A stretch of 64,000 nucleotides of DNA from an uncultured Lachnospiraceae bacterium (GTDB lineage: Bacteria; Bacillota; Clostridia; Lachnospirales; Lachnospiraceae), in the NCBI GenBank assembly GCA_910585765.1, contig CAJUES010000011.1, forward strand, positions 1 through 64,000. Reading direction: 5' to 3'. Position numbers and translations under genes: made by a program. Every line of letters starts with the position of its first letter. The stretch's first letter is position 1. Below the pieces are notes generated by a model. It saw only the letters and a program-made list of their open reading frames with translations, did no database searches and had not been told where the DNA came from. Positions 7,989-16,138 of this stretch are shown here, in pieces.

Positions 7989-8615
7989 GTGGATGATAAG
8001 ATTATATCGCAGGCGGTCGTTGCCAGGCTTCCCAGGTACTACCGATACCTGGGGGAGCTGAAAGATAGCGGCATCGAGAGGATATCATCTCAGGATTTGA
8101 GCAAATTGATGAAAGTCACTGCATCACAGATCCGGCAGGACTTCAACAATTTTGGCGGCTTTGGACAGCAGGGGTACGGCTACAATGTGGAATATCTGTA
8201 CAATGAGATCGCGAAGATACTCGGACTGAACAAGTCCTACAACCTGATCATCGTGGGCGCGGGAAATCTCGGGCAGGCGCTCGCAAACTATATGAACTTT
8301 GAGCGCAGGGGATTTATCGTGAAAGGGATCTTTGACAAAAATCCCGCGCTGCACGGAAAGGAGCTTCGCGGGATCGCGGTGCAGCCGGTGGAGCATATCG
8401 AGCGGTTTGTCAGGGAAAATGACATCGATATCGCGGTGCTCACCATACCGAAGGAGGGTGCGGCGAAGACGGCTGAGCTGCTCGTCCGATGTGAGATCAA
8501 GGCGATCTGGAATTTTGCGCACCTGGATCTGAATGTGCCGGAGAGTATCGTGGTCGAGAATGTACATCTTTCCGATAGTCTTATGAAACTATCGTACGGG
8601 ATCGCAAACCAATAA
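7989..8615 (+). CDS. rex: Redox-sensing transcriptional repressor Rex
   Basis: A 208-residue repressor that senses the NADH/NAD+ ratio. An N-terminal winged helix (about 1-80: ISSQDLSKLMKVTASQIRQD followed by FGGFGQQGYGY) precedes a Rossmann domain with GAGNLGQAL near residue 90. The start is assigned to GTG 7989 because GGAGG at 7975-7979 is correctly spaced; an upstream ATG would add 56 residues not expected for the family and would lie ahead of the promoter. Rex in clostridia controls fermentation and respiration genes. No classic TTGTTAA-N4-TTAACAA site was noticed here. Confidence 0.95.
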   Translation: MDDKIISQAVVARLPRYYRYLGELKDSGIERISSQDLSKLMKVTASQIRQDFNNFGGFGQQGYGYNVEYLYNEIAKILGLNKSYNLIIVGAGNLGQALANYMNFERRGFIVKGIFDKNPALHGKELRGIAVQPVEHIERFVRENDIDIAVLTIPKEGAAKTAELLVRCEIKAIWNFAHLDLNVPESIVVENVHLSDSLMKLSYGIANQ

Positions 8616-8631
8616 GATGGGGGATGGGGAT

Positions 8632-9282
8632 ATGGAACAGGAGGAAGAAATCTTTCGGGAGGCATTGATCGGCAAAAAGATCCCTGTTTTGACGCTGGAT
8701 AACCAGTGGCACAGGCTTTTCACGCAGACGGGTGCAAACGAGGAGATCCGGCGGCTCGAGGAGAATCTCAACGAGATCTTGAAGCGGCAGGGCAAACTGA
8801 ACACGGAGTTGAAGAGCCTGTCGGCATTCAAGAAGAAGCTCATGCAGGAGATCGTGTCCATCATGGAGCTTCCCGACAGTTCTGCGAAGGAAAAGAAAAT
8901 GTCGGAGAACAAGCGCATGATCGAGGAGTCCAAACAGAAGATGGAGGACTACAACGATGAGCTGCTGGAGATCCCAAAGCAGATCGACGAGGCGAATTTT
9001 GAGCTGATGCTGGCATCGATGCGGCTGTGCTACAGCAGGATACGGGAGAATGTCAGGGAGATCGATGAGATCAACCAGTGGGTGTCCGACTTCAAGGTGC
9101 AGCTCAAGAAAAAGATCATCCAGAAGCAGCAGAAGGAGATCTGGAATGACGAGATGTACAATTATATGCATTCGATCTTCGGACCTGACGTGATCGATAT
9201 GTTTGACATGAAATACAACCCTCAGAATGTGCTGAACAAGGAAAAAGACCTGATCGATAAGAAAACTCCCAGACAGGAATAA
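8632..9282 (+). CDS. Uncharacterised coiled-coil protein downstream of rex
   Basis: A 216-residue, highly charged, all-helical protein with no signal peptide or membrane segment. Heptad-like patterning runs from about residue 30 to 180 (rich in Glu, Lys, Leu and Ile), so it probably forms a long coiled coil. No enzyme motif was recognised. It starts 16 bases after the rex stop with the purine-rich site GGGGGATGGGG, and is likely cotranscribed with rex. An in-frame ATG at 8617 exists but has no ribosome site. The stop codon lies inside the following terminator hairpin. Function unknown. Confidence 0.75.
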   Translation: MEQEEEIFREALIGKKIPVLTLDNQWHRLFTQTGANEEIRRLEENLNEILKRQGKLNTELKSLSAFKKKLMQEIVSIMELPDSSAKEKKMSENKRMIEESKQKMEDYNDELLEIPKQIDEANFELMLASMRLCYSRIRENVREIDEINQWVSDFKVQLKKKIIQKQQKEIWNDEMYNYMHSIFGPDVIDMFDMKYNPQNVLNKEKDLIDKKTPRQE

Positions 9283-9301
9283 CTGTTTTGGAGTTTTTTT
9301 T
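9262..9301 (+). terminator. Rho-independent terminator overlapping the end of the coiled-coil gene
   Basis: AAAACTCC (9262-9269) pairs with GGAGTTTT (9290-9297), with inner ACAG/CTGT pairing, followed by a T tract. The left arm is inside the coding sequence. Confidence 0.85.
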
Positions 9302-9313
9302 CACATGCGGGTG

Positions 9314-9322
9314 TGGTATACT
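9314..9322 (+). promoter_or_regulatory. Extended -10 promoter for the NAD(P)HX repair gene
   Basis: TGGTATACT carries the TG-N extension directly before TATACT. No good -35 is seen because the upstream bases are the terminator T tract. It lies about 30 bases before the start codon. Confidence 0.5.
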
Positions 9323-9353
9323 ATAGCATATCAGAAGTGAGGAAAGGCTGGTA

Positions 9354-10889
9354 ATGCTTATGGAATATGTGTTGACATCGGCGGAGATGAAAGCCAGTGA
9401 CACGGCGGCGATCGAGGAGTACGGCATCGGAGCGCTTGTGCTGATGGAGCGCGCGGCGCTGCAGACGGTCAGCGTGATCCTGGACAGATACGGCACGGAT
9501 ATCTATGTGGGTGTCATGGCTGGGAGCGGCAACAATGGCGGTGACGGGATCGCTGTGGCGCGGATTCTCCGGGAGCAGGGGATCCGCGCAGAGATCAACA
9601 TGATCGGGGAGCAGTCGAAGCTGTCGCCCGAGGCGGCTGTCCAGCTTGAAACTGCCAGGAAATTAAATATCCCGATCCACTACGGGGTGGAGCACACACT
9701 GTACGATGTGATCGTGGACGCGATATTTGGCATCGGCATCACCAGGAACATCGAGGGAAAATACCGCAAGGCGGTCGAGGCGGTGAATGCTTCCAGGGCG
9801 AAGGTCGTGGCGGTGGATATCCCGTCGGGGGTCCATACGGATGACGGGAGCATCATGGGATGCGCTGTAAAAGCCGACATCACAGTCACTTTTGCGTACA
9901 GGAAGCTGGGATTGATGCTGTACCCGGGTGCTTCGTGCGCGGGCGAAGTCGTCTGTGCGCCGATCGGCATTCCCGGTGCAGTGACAGCGAATAAGCGGTC
10001 GGGCGTTGTCACGTTCACAGACTGGAAGAAGGACCTGCACTTCCCGGCGAGGAGCCGGTCGGGAAACAAGGGAACCTTCGGGAAGGTGCTTTTGGTCGCC
10101 GGGAGCAGGAATATGGGCGGTGCGTGTTATCTGTCGGCGCTGAGCGCCTTCCGCACGGGCGCGGGAATGGTGCGGATCTTCACGGCGGCGCAGAACCGCG
10201 AGGGGCTGCTCAAGAAGCTTCCCGAGGCGATCGTCGACACCTACGACGACAACGCGGATCCGGGGATCACCCCGGAGGAGTCCGCGGCGCTGTTGTCCGG
10301 GCTGGAGTGGGCGGACATCGTGGCTGTCGGTCCGGGGATCTCCATGTCGGCGAAGGCGAAGGCGATCCTGGAGACGCTGCTGAGCCAGTGCTGCCAGCCG
10401 ATGGTCGTCGATGCGGATGCGCTCAATCTCCTGTCGCAGGACGAGGCGCTTCTAAGGCTCTTTGCGTACGGCAGCAGAAGATCGGACAGCGATGTCATAT
10501 TCACGCCGCATCTGGGCGAGTTTGCCCGGCTGATGCAGTGTCCCGTATCGGAGATCAGGAGGGATATGATCGCCAGCTGCAAGGCGTTCACCAGGAAGTA
10601 CGACGTTGCCCTGGTGTGCAAGGATGCCCGGACACTTGTTGCCAGGAGAGGCAAGCTGACATACCTCAATTCCAGCGGGAATGACGGCATGGCGACGGCG
10701 GGGTCGGGCGACGTGCTGACGGGGATCATCGCGGGACTGCTGGCGCAGGGCTACAGCGGTTTTGAGGCGGCGGTGATGGGCACGTATGCGCATGGTCTCG
10801 CGGGGGATTTTGCAAGACACAAGACTTCCGCGTACTATATCATGGCGCAGGACATCATCAAGGCGCTGGGCGATATCGAGAAGGAATGA
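9354..10889 (+). CDS. nnr: Bifunctional NAD(P)HX epimerase / ADP-dependent NAD(P)HX dehydratase
   Basis: A 511-residue two-domain repair enzyme that restores damaged hydrated NAD(P)H. The N-terminal YjeF_N epimerase domain (about 1-215) has the GSGNNGGDG loop near residue 56. The C-terminal ribokinase-like dehydratase domain (about 225-505) has TPHLGEFARL and the C-terminal GSGDVLTGIIAGL motif with the catalytic Asp. Both domains appear complete. A GAGGAAAGG ribosome site precedes the ATG at 9354; ATG 9360 is an alternative. The next gene, alr, lies 69 bases downstream. Confidence 0.95.
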   Translation: MLMEYVLTSAEMKASDTAAIEEYGIGALVLMERAALQTVSVILDRYGTDIYVGVMAGSGNNGGDGIAVARILREQGIRAEINMIGEQSKLSPEAAVQLETARKLNIPIHYGVEHTLYDVIVDAIFGIGITRNIEGKYRKAVEAVNASRAKVVAVDIPSGVHTDDGSIMGCAVKADITVTFAYRKLGLMLYPGASCAGEVVCAPIGIPGAVTANKRSGVVTFTDWKKDLHFPARSRSGNKGTFGKVLLVAGSRNMGGACYLSALSAFRTGAGMVRIFTAAQNREGLLKKLPEAIVDTYDDNADPGITPEESAALLSGLEWADIVAVGPGISMSAKAKAILETLLSQCCQPMVVDADALNLLSQDEALLRLFAYGSRRSDSDVIFTPHLGEFARLMQCPVSEIRRDMIASCKAFTRKYDVALVCKDARTLVARRGKLTYLNSSGNDGMATAGSGDVLTGIIAGLLAQGYSGFEAAVMGTYAHGLAGDFARHKTSAYYIMAQDIIKALGDIEKE

Positions 10890-10958
10890 GATCAAAATGA
10901 ATCAGGAATATTGTGCTGACACCGGATCTGCAGGCTGTCGGCAGCAGGAGGGGACATC

Positions 10959-12119
10959 ATGAGACACTACGACAGGGCATGGGCGGAGATCGATCTGGAC
11001 GCCATGCAGTTCAACGTGGCGAGCATCAGGAAGTGTATCGATCAGGGGACGAAGATCATAGCGGTGATCAAGACGGACGGGTACGGGCACGGCGCGAGTC
11101 AGATCGCGCAGCTGCTCGAGGATGAACGGCAGGTGTGGGGCTATGCGGTCGCCACGGCGGAGGAAGCGTTTTCGCTGCGGGCTGACGGCATACAGAAACC
11201 GATATTGATACTGGGGTATACCTTTCCGTACAGCTACGGGCAGATGATCAGCGGGCAGGTGCGCGCCACGGTATTTACGTGCGAGGCGGCGGAGGCGTTG
11301 TCGGATATCGCTGTGGCGTCAGGTCAGATCTGCAGGATACATATCAAGATCGACACGGGCATGACGAGGATCGGCATCCATCCTGACGATGAGGGCGTGG
11401 CGCTGATCCGGCGGATCGCGGGGCTTCCCGGGCTGGAGATCGAGGGGATTTTTACGCATTTTGCGACGGCGGACGAGGCTGACAGGACAAAGACGTATCA
11501 TCAGATGACGCTTTTCAGGGAATACGTCGACCGGATCGAGCGCGATCTGGGGATCAGGATCCCGATGAGACACTGCTCGAACAGTGCGGGCATTGTCGAG
11601 ATACCGGAGGCAAATATGGACGCGGTGCGGGCGGGGATCATCCTGTATGGATTGTGGCCGTCCGACGAGGTGCAGGCCGACGGCAAGATACAGCTCAGAC
11701 CTATGCTTTCGCTAAAATCGCGGGTCGTGTACGTCAAGACCGTCCCCGAAGGGCAGGAGATCAGCTATGGCGGCACCTTCACGACGACAAGGGACACGCG
11801 GGTCGCGACGGTCTGCATCGGCTATGGCGACGGCTATCCCAGAAGCCTATCAAACCTTGGCGATGTGATCATCAAGGGGCAGAGGGTGCCGATCCTGGGG
11901 CGTGTGTGTATGGATCAGTTTATGATCGACGTCACGGATGTCCGTGTGCCGGTGCGCGTGGGCGACCAGGTGACGCTGATCGGGAGAGAGGGCGACGCGT
12001 GTATCACGATGGAGGAGCTGGGGGCGCTGTCGGGAAGGTTCAACTATGAGCTTGCCTGCGACATCGGAAAGCGGATCCCGCGGATCTACAAGCGGGACGG
12101 CACATTGATCTGCAAATAA
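10959..12119 (+). CDS. alr: Alanine racemase
   Basis: A 386-residue PLP enzyme that interconverts L- and D-alanine for peptidoglycan. The PLP lysine lies in AVIKTDGYGHG around residue 40. The second catalytic residue, Tyr, is in the ISYGGTF segment near residue 270, and the CMDQFMIDVTD block is typical of the C-terminal domain. GGAGGGG precedes the start. The order nnr-alr-mazF resembles the alr-ndoA arrangement of bacilli. Confidence 0.96.
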   Translation: MRHYDRAWAEIDLDAMQFNVASIRKCIDQGTKIIAVIKTDGYGHGASQIAQLLEDERQVWGYAVATAEEAFSLRADGIQKPILILGYTFPYSYGQMISGQVRATVFTCEAAEALSDIAVASGQICRIHIKIDTGMTRIGIHPDDEGVALIRRIAGLPGLEIEGIFTHFATADEADRTKTYHQMTLFREYVDRIERDLGIRIPMRHCSNSAGIVEIPEANMDAVRAGIILYGLWPSDEVQADGKIQLRPMLSLKSRVVYVKTVPEGQEISYGGTFTTTRDTRVATVCIGYGDGYPRSLSNLGDVIIKGQRVPILGRVCMDQFMIDVTDVRVPVRVGDQVTLIGREGDACITMEELGALSGRFNYELACDIGKRIPRIYKRDGTLICK

Positions 12120-12215
12120 AATGTATCACAAATATACATCACGATTGTATAAAAAATGCTCCGCTGGAAAAAATAGTAGCATAGAAGATTGATTTATTTG
12201 ACGGGAGTGTATGCT

Positions 12216-12557
12216 ATGAAAAGAGGAGATATTTACTATGCAGATCTGAGACCGGTGGTAGGCTCGGAGCAGGGAGGCGTCAGACCGGTGCTCATCATCC
12301 AGAATGATGTGGGAAACAAGCACAGCCCGACGGTGATCTGTGCGGCGATCACATCCAAGATGAACAAGGCGAACCTGCCGACGCACATCGCGCTGAACGC
12401 CGGAAATTACGATATGGTGAAAGACTCGGTGATACTACTTGAGCAGTTGAGAACGATCGATAAAAAACGTCTGAAAGATAAGGTATGCCATCTGGATTCT
12501 CCGATCATGCAGAGAGTGAACAGAGCCTTGCAGATCAGTCTTGAGCTTGATACATAA
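12216..12557 (+). CDS. MazF/PemK-family endoribonuclease (NdoA-like)
   Basis: A 113-residue CcdB/MazF-fold protein. MKRGDIYYADL at the start, the GSEQGGVRPVLIIQND loop and ICAAITSK are the conserved motifs of MazF toxins that cut single-stranded RNA. The start at 12216 follows GGGAG; nine upstream in-frame codons lack support. It lies 96 bases after alr, the same neighbour as ndoA in Bacillus, but no antitoxin gene precedes it: the gap is too short for a typical MazE/NdoAI. Either the antitoxin is elsewhere or the protein is kept without one. Confidence 0.88.
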   Translation: MKRGDIYYADLRPVVGSEQGGVRPVLIIQNDVGNKHSPTVICAAITSKMNKANLPTHIALNAGNYDMVKDSVILLEQLRTIDKKRLKDKVCHLDSPIMQRVNRALQISLELDT

Positions 12558-12580
12558 GGCTTGCTTGTAAGGAAAGGATA

Positions 12581-12609
12581 TTGACGTTTTTCAACAGTAA
12601 TGATATATT
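12581..12609 (+). promoter_or_regulatory. Promoter for a long structured leader and the CNNM/CBS gene
   Basis: TTGACG (12581-12586), a 17-base spacer and TATATT (12604-12609). The predicted transcript begins near 12616, about 138 bases before the start codon at 12754. Confidence 0.7.
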
Positions 12610-12616
12610 AGAGAGG

Positions 12617-12740
12617 TGTAGCCCGCAAATCTGTGGGTTATGCCTTTGTTGTTTCACAAAAATTCAGGAGCTGCAGGAAGATAACCGATGCGGCTTGCGC
12701 GGGATATTTCCGGACAGTTCCGTATCCAGAAAAATGAAGG
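12617..12740 (+). ncRNA. Candidate structured leader RNA or small RNA
   Basis: The stretch has no open frame of its own but contains nested complementarity. AGCCCGCA pairs with TGTGGGTT around the loop AATC. GGTTAT later in the segment can also pair with ATAACC, so two mutually exclusive folds are possible. It lies directly downstream of a good promoter and just upstream of the CNNM/CBS start codon. No known riboswitch consensus was recognised. A 6S-like or other small RNA cannot be excluded. Confidence 0.35.
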
Positions 12741-12753
12741 AGAGAAGTAAGAG

Positions 12754-14139
12754 ATGGACGATGGTGGGGCTTCGGCCTGTAGTATGATATTGTTTTTGGT
12801 GATGCTCTTTATCGAGGCGGTGCTGGTGGGCTTTAACAAGGCGGTAAGCCTCATGAACGAGAAGGAGATCGAGCGCAGGGCGGAGGAGGACAAGGACAAA
12901 AAGTCGGTGCTGCTTTGCAGGATCATCGAGCGCGCTACAGTGTACGTCAATTCCATTCAGATGATAACGACGCTGATCGAGCTGGTGATGGGATATTTCT
13001 TTCTGCCGAGATGGTCGGCATCGCTCAGGGCAGGACTTGCAAAGCTGCCGTTTCTGCAGGAGGTAAACGACAGGATGCTTGGCTGGGCGGCGCTGCTGCT
13101 GGCGGCATTTCTGCTCATGTATGTGCTGCTGACATTCGGGATCCTGCTGCCGAAAAAGATCGCGCAGAAATACCCGGACGCGTGGGCATACTGTTTTATA
13201 CGCCACATTCAGTTCCTGAGGACGGCGCTCTATCCGCTGACAAAGATCGTCGCGGTTTCCGCAAACGGTCTGCTGTGGATCTTTGGCCTGAGAAATACGG
13301 ACGAGCAGGCGGATGTCACGGAGGCGGAGATCATCTCGATGGTCAACGAAGGGCATGAACTCGGTGTCCTCGAAGCCGGCGAGGTGGAGATGATCACCAA
13401 CATTTTTGAGTTTGGCGACAAGGAAGCAAGCGATATCATGACACACCGCAACAATATCATGGCGCTGGACAGCACGACACCGTTTAAGGAAGCGCTTAAC
13501 TTCATGCTCAAGGAGAGCAACAGCAGATATCCGGTTTATGAGGAGAATCTCGATCATGTGATCGGTGTGCTGTATCTCAAGGATGCCATGCGCATACATA
13601 CGTCCGACGAGGAGCTCAACCAGCCGATCGGTATGGTGGAGGGGCTTTTCAGGGAGGCTGTGTTCGTGCCTGAGACCAAGAATATCGACGATCTGTTCCG
13701 GAGCATGCAGTCCGGGAAGAATCAGATGGTGATCGTCATGGACGAGTACGGGCAGACGTCCGGGCTTGTGACCATGGAGGATATCCTCGAGGAGATCGTG
13801 GGGAACATCATGGATGAGTACGATCCCGAGGAGAACCACATCGAGGAGAAGGGCGAGAACGAGTATGTCATCGAGGGGATGACAAAGCTCGAGGACCTCG
13901 AGGAGCGCTTTGACATTTCTTTTGGCGAGACAGAGTTTGAGACGCTCAACGGATATCTCATATCCAAACTCGACAGGATACCGGACGAGGACGAAAACTC
14001 CGAGGTGGAGATCGAAGGATATACATTTAAGATCGCAAAAGTCGAGAAGAATGTGATACAGTCCGTGTTGGTAAAAAAATTGGAAAAAGAGGAGCAGCCG
14101 GAGTCAGGGCATGAGGACGGCACTCCTGAAAATAAGTAA
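12754..14139 (+). CDS. CNNM/CBS-domain membrane protein (HlyC/CorC family)
   Basis: A 461-residue protein with an N-terminal DUF21/CNNM transmembrane domain (about 1-190, roughly four hydrophobic segments), a pair of CBS domains (about 205-330, with MTHRNNIMALD and VIVMDEYGQTSGLVTMEDILEEIVG) and a C-terminal CorC_HlyC domain (about 360-440, FETLNGYLISKLDRIP). Family members are Mg2+/Co2+ efflux or sensing proteins, often misnamed hemolysins. GGAGAG precedes the start. It is followed after 36 bases by yebC. Confidence 0.9.
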   Translation: MDDGGASACSMILFLVMLFIEAVLVGFNKAVSLMNEKEIERRAEEDKDKKSVLLCRIIERATVYVNSIQMITTLIELVMGYFFLPRWSASLRAGLAKLPFLQEVNDRMLGWAALLLAAFLLMYVLLTFGILLPKKIAQKYPDAWAYCFIRHIQFLRTALYPLTKIVAVSANGLLWIFGLRNTDEQADVTEAEIISMVNEGHELGVLEAGEVEMITNIFEFGDKEASDIMTHRNNIMALDSTTPFKEALNFMLKESNSRYPVYEENLDHVIGVLYLKDAMRIHTSDEELNQPIGMVEGLFREAVFVPETKNIDDLFRSMQSGKNQMVIVMDEYGQTSGLVTMEDILEEIVGNIMDEYDPEENHIEEKGENEYVIEGMTKLEDLEERFDISFGETEFETLNGYLISKLDRIPDEDENSEVEIEGYTFKIAKVEKNVIQSVLVKKLEKEEQPESGHEDGTPENK

Positions 14140-14175
14140 AGTGCAGGGATAACAGAGAAAAAGGAGAAATAGAAC

Positions 14176-14904
14176 ATGTCAGGACATTCAAAATTTGCGA
14201 ACATTAAGCACAAAAAAGAAAAGAACGATGCGGCAAAGGGAAAGATCTTTACGATCATCGGGCGCGAGATCGCGGTGGCGGTGAAGGAGGGCGGTCCCGA
14301 TCCAGCCAACAATTTCAAGCTTGCACAGGTGATCGCGAAGGCGAAGGCAAACAATATGCCAAACGACACGATCGACCGCGGGATCAAGAAGGCGGCGGGA
14401 GACGGCAATGCGGTAAATTACGAACATGTTACATATGAGGGCTACGGGCCAAACGGCATTGCGATCATTGTCGAGGCGCTGACTGACAACAAGAACAGGA
14501 CAGCGGCAAATGTCAGGAGTGCATTCACAAAGGGAAACGGCAGTATCGGCACGCAGGGATGTGTCTCCTTCATGTTTGACGAGAAGGGACAGATCATCAT
14601 TGACAAGGAAGAATGCGCGATGGGCGCGGATGATCTCATGATGGTGGCGCTCGACGCGGGTGCGGAGGATTTCTCGGAGGAGGACGACAGCTTTGAGATC
14701 CTGACGGCGCCGGAGGACTTTGACGCCGTGTACAAGGCGCTGCAGGAGAGCAAGGTCGAGATGGCGGGCGCGGAGGTCACGATGATCCCGCAGAACTATG
14801 TCACGCTCACCGATGAGACTGCGGTCAAGAATCTGAATAAGACGCTTGACATGCTCGACGAGGACGACGATGTGCAGGCGGTATATCACAACTGGGAAGA
14901 ATAA
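14176..14904 (+). CDS. yebC: YebC/PmpR-family translation or transcription regulator
   Basis: A 242-residue member of the TACO1/YebC family. The signature N-terminus MSGHSKFANIKHKKEKND and the NMPNDTIDRGIKKA block are highly conserved. Family members have been described as DNA-binding regulators and, in TACO1/YebC2 work, as factors easing translation of proline-rich stretches. The family length is normal. The next gene begins 6 bases after the stop, so the two are almost certainly cotranscribed. Confidence 0.95.
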   Translation: MSGHSKFANIKHKKEKNDAAKGKIFTIIGREIAVAVKEGGPDPANNFKLAQVIAKAKANNMPNDTIDRGIKKAAGDGNAVNYEHVTYEGYGPNGIAIIVEALTDNKNRTAANVRSAFTKGNGSIGTQGCVSFMFDEKGQIIIDKEECAMGADDLMMVALDAGAEDFSEEDDSFEILTAPEDFDAVYKALQESKVEMAGAEVTMIPQNYVTLTDETAVKNLNKTLDMLDEDDDVQAVYHNWEE

Positions 14905-14910
14905 GAACCG

Positions 14911-15720
14911 ATGGTGACGATCCGGGATAAAAATTTTTCGCTGGCAAAGATCTGCGATTCCGGCCAGTGTTTCAGGATGGAAAATTGCGGCGGCGGCAGA
15001 TACCGCCTGGTCGCTCTCGGCAGGTATCTCGAGGCAGAACAGGATGGGGACTGCATCACGTTTGACTGCGCGCAGGACGAGTTTGACCTCGTGTGGAGGG
15101 AATACTTTGATCTGGCGACGGACTATGCGGAGATCCTGGCAAGTGTGGACAAGGAGGACGCCTACCTGTCAGCGGCGGCGGAGTACGGGAGAGGGATCAG
15201 GATCCTGAACCAGGATCTGTGGGAGATGATCATATCGTTCATCGTCTCCCAGCAGAACAATATCAAGCGGATACGCAAGTGTATCAGGGCGCTGTGTGAG
15301 CGGTACGGTGAGCGGCGGATATCGGGAAGCGGTATCCAGTATTTTGATTTCCCGACACCGGGATCCCTGGCGAAGGCTTCGGTGGAAGACCTGTATGCCT
15401 GCGGTCTGGGATATCGGAGCAGATATATCTGCCGGACGGCGGACAGCATATGCCGCGGGGATCCGGATCTGGGAAAACTCAGGCTGATGGATTACGATAC
15501 GGCGAAGAGAGAACTCCTGAGACTGTGCGGTGTCGGCGTGAAGGTGGCGGACTGCATCTGCCTGTTCGCGCTGCACCAGACCGATGCCTTTCCGCGGGAC
15601 ACGCACATCAATAAAGTGATGGCATCACAGTACCCGGATGGCTTTCCCTTTGAGCGGTACGGCAGATACAGCGGGATATTGCAGCAGTACATATTTTACT
15701 ATGATCTGACAGAAAAATAA
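14911..15720 (+). CDS. ogg: 8-oxoguanine DNA glycosylase (OGG1-type, HhH-GPD)
   Basis: A 269-residue bifunctional glycosylase/AP lyase. An N-terminal OGG_N domain (about 1-105) with DSGQCFR precedes the HhH-GPD domain, whose hairpin LLRLCGVGVKVADC carries the catalytic Lys. The essential Asp follows in FPRDTHI. The chemistry is removal of 8-oxoG and incision at the resulting abasic site. The presence of OGG_N sets it apart from EndoIII/MutY. It is coupled to yebC with a 6-base gap. Confidence 0.93.
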   Translation: MVTIRDKNFSLAKICDSGQCFRMENCGGGRYRLVALGRYLEAEQDGDCITFDCAQDEFDLVWREYFDLATDYAEILASVDKEDAYLSAAAEYGRGIRILNQDLWEMIISFIVSQQNNIKRIRKCIRALCERYGERRISGSGIQYFDFPTPGSLAKASVEDLYACGLGYRSRYICRTADSICRGDPDLGKLRLMDYDTAKRELLRLCGVGVKVADCICLFALHQTDAFPRDTHINKVMASQYPDGFPFERYGRYSGILQQYIFYYDLTEK

Positions 15721-15759
15721 ATAAAAATAAAGAATATTCAAAAAATCTGAAAAAAACTA

Positions 15760-15787
15760 TTGACGTATGCCTATAATGTGATATAAT
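15760..15787 (+). promoter_or_regulatory. rpsU promoter
   Basis: TTGACG (15760-15765), a 16-base spacer and TATAAT (15782-15787), about 75 bases ahead of the rpsU start codon. A second TATAAT at 15772-15777 lies too close to this -35. Confidence 0.75.
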
Positions 15788-15863
15788 CGAGATGTGCAAT
15801 TAAGTATACCCGAACAGTCTGGCACACAATAATAGAGGCTGGAGGGAGGTTAGGTGTGATAGC

Positions 15864-16040
15864 ATGTCAAATGTAATCGTTAAAGAAAACGAGACTTTGG
15901 ATAGCGCTTTACGCAGATTTAAAAGAAGTTGCGCTAAAGCCGGAATTCAGCAGGAAATCCGTAAAAGAGAGCATTATGAAAAGCCAAGCGTAAAACGTAA
16001 GAAAAAGTCTGAAGCAGCTAGAAAGCGTAAATATAATTAA
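15864..16040 (+). CDS. rpsU: 30S ribosomal protein S21
   Basis: A small basic protein of 58 residues beginning MSNVIVKENETLDSALRRFK and ending in a Lys/Arg-rich tail (KRKKKSEAARKRKYN), the classical bS21 pattern. It belongs to the small ribosomal subunit near the anti-Shine-Dalgarno site. The leader carries GGAGGGAGG, though with a 14-base gap to the ATG. It has its own promoter and terminator, so it is monocistronic. Confidence 0.97.
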   Translation: MSNVIVKENETLDSALRRFKRSCAKAGIQQEIRKREHYEKPSVKRKKKSEAARKRKYN

Positions 16041-16061
16041 TTTATGTTAATTGAATCAAAG

Positions 16062-16091
16062 TCCTTGGCTGTATTTACGCCAAGGATTTTT
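16062..16091 (+). terminator. Rho-independent terminator of rpsU
   Basis: TCCTTGGC (16062-16069) pairs perfectly with GCCAAGGA (16079-16086), followed by five T residues. Confidence 0.92.
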
Positions 16092-16138
16092 GCGTATGCG
16101 GTCGCGTGGGGGGAGTGAGGATATTGGAGAAATTATCT

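Noticed and set aside
10897..10962. 21-codon frame ending at the alr start codon, considered as a leader peptide
   Set aside because: No ribosome site, and the peptide shows no run of regulatory codons.
12121..12192. 23-codon frame between alr and mazF considered as an antitoxin
   Set aside because: It starts 1 base after alr with no ribosome site and is far shorter than MazE/NdoAI antitoxins, with no DNA-binding pattern.
12664..13839. Minus-strand open frame of 391 codons opposite the CNNM/CBS gene
   Set aside because: His/Leu/Arg-rich antisense composition, while the plus strand encodes recognisable CBS and CorC domains.
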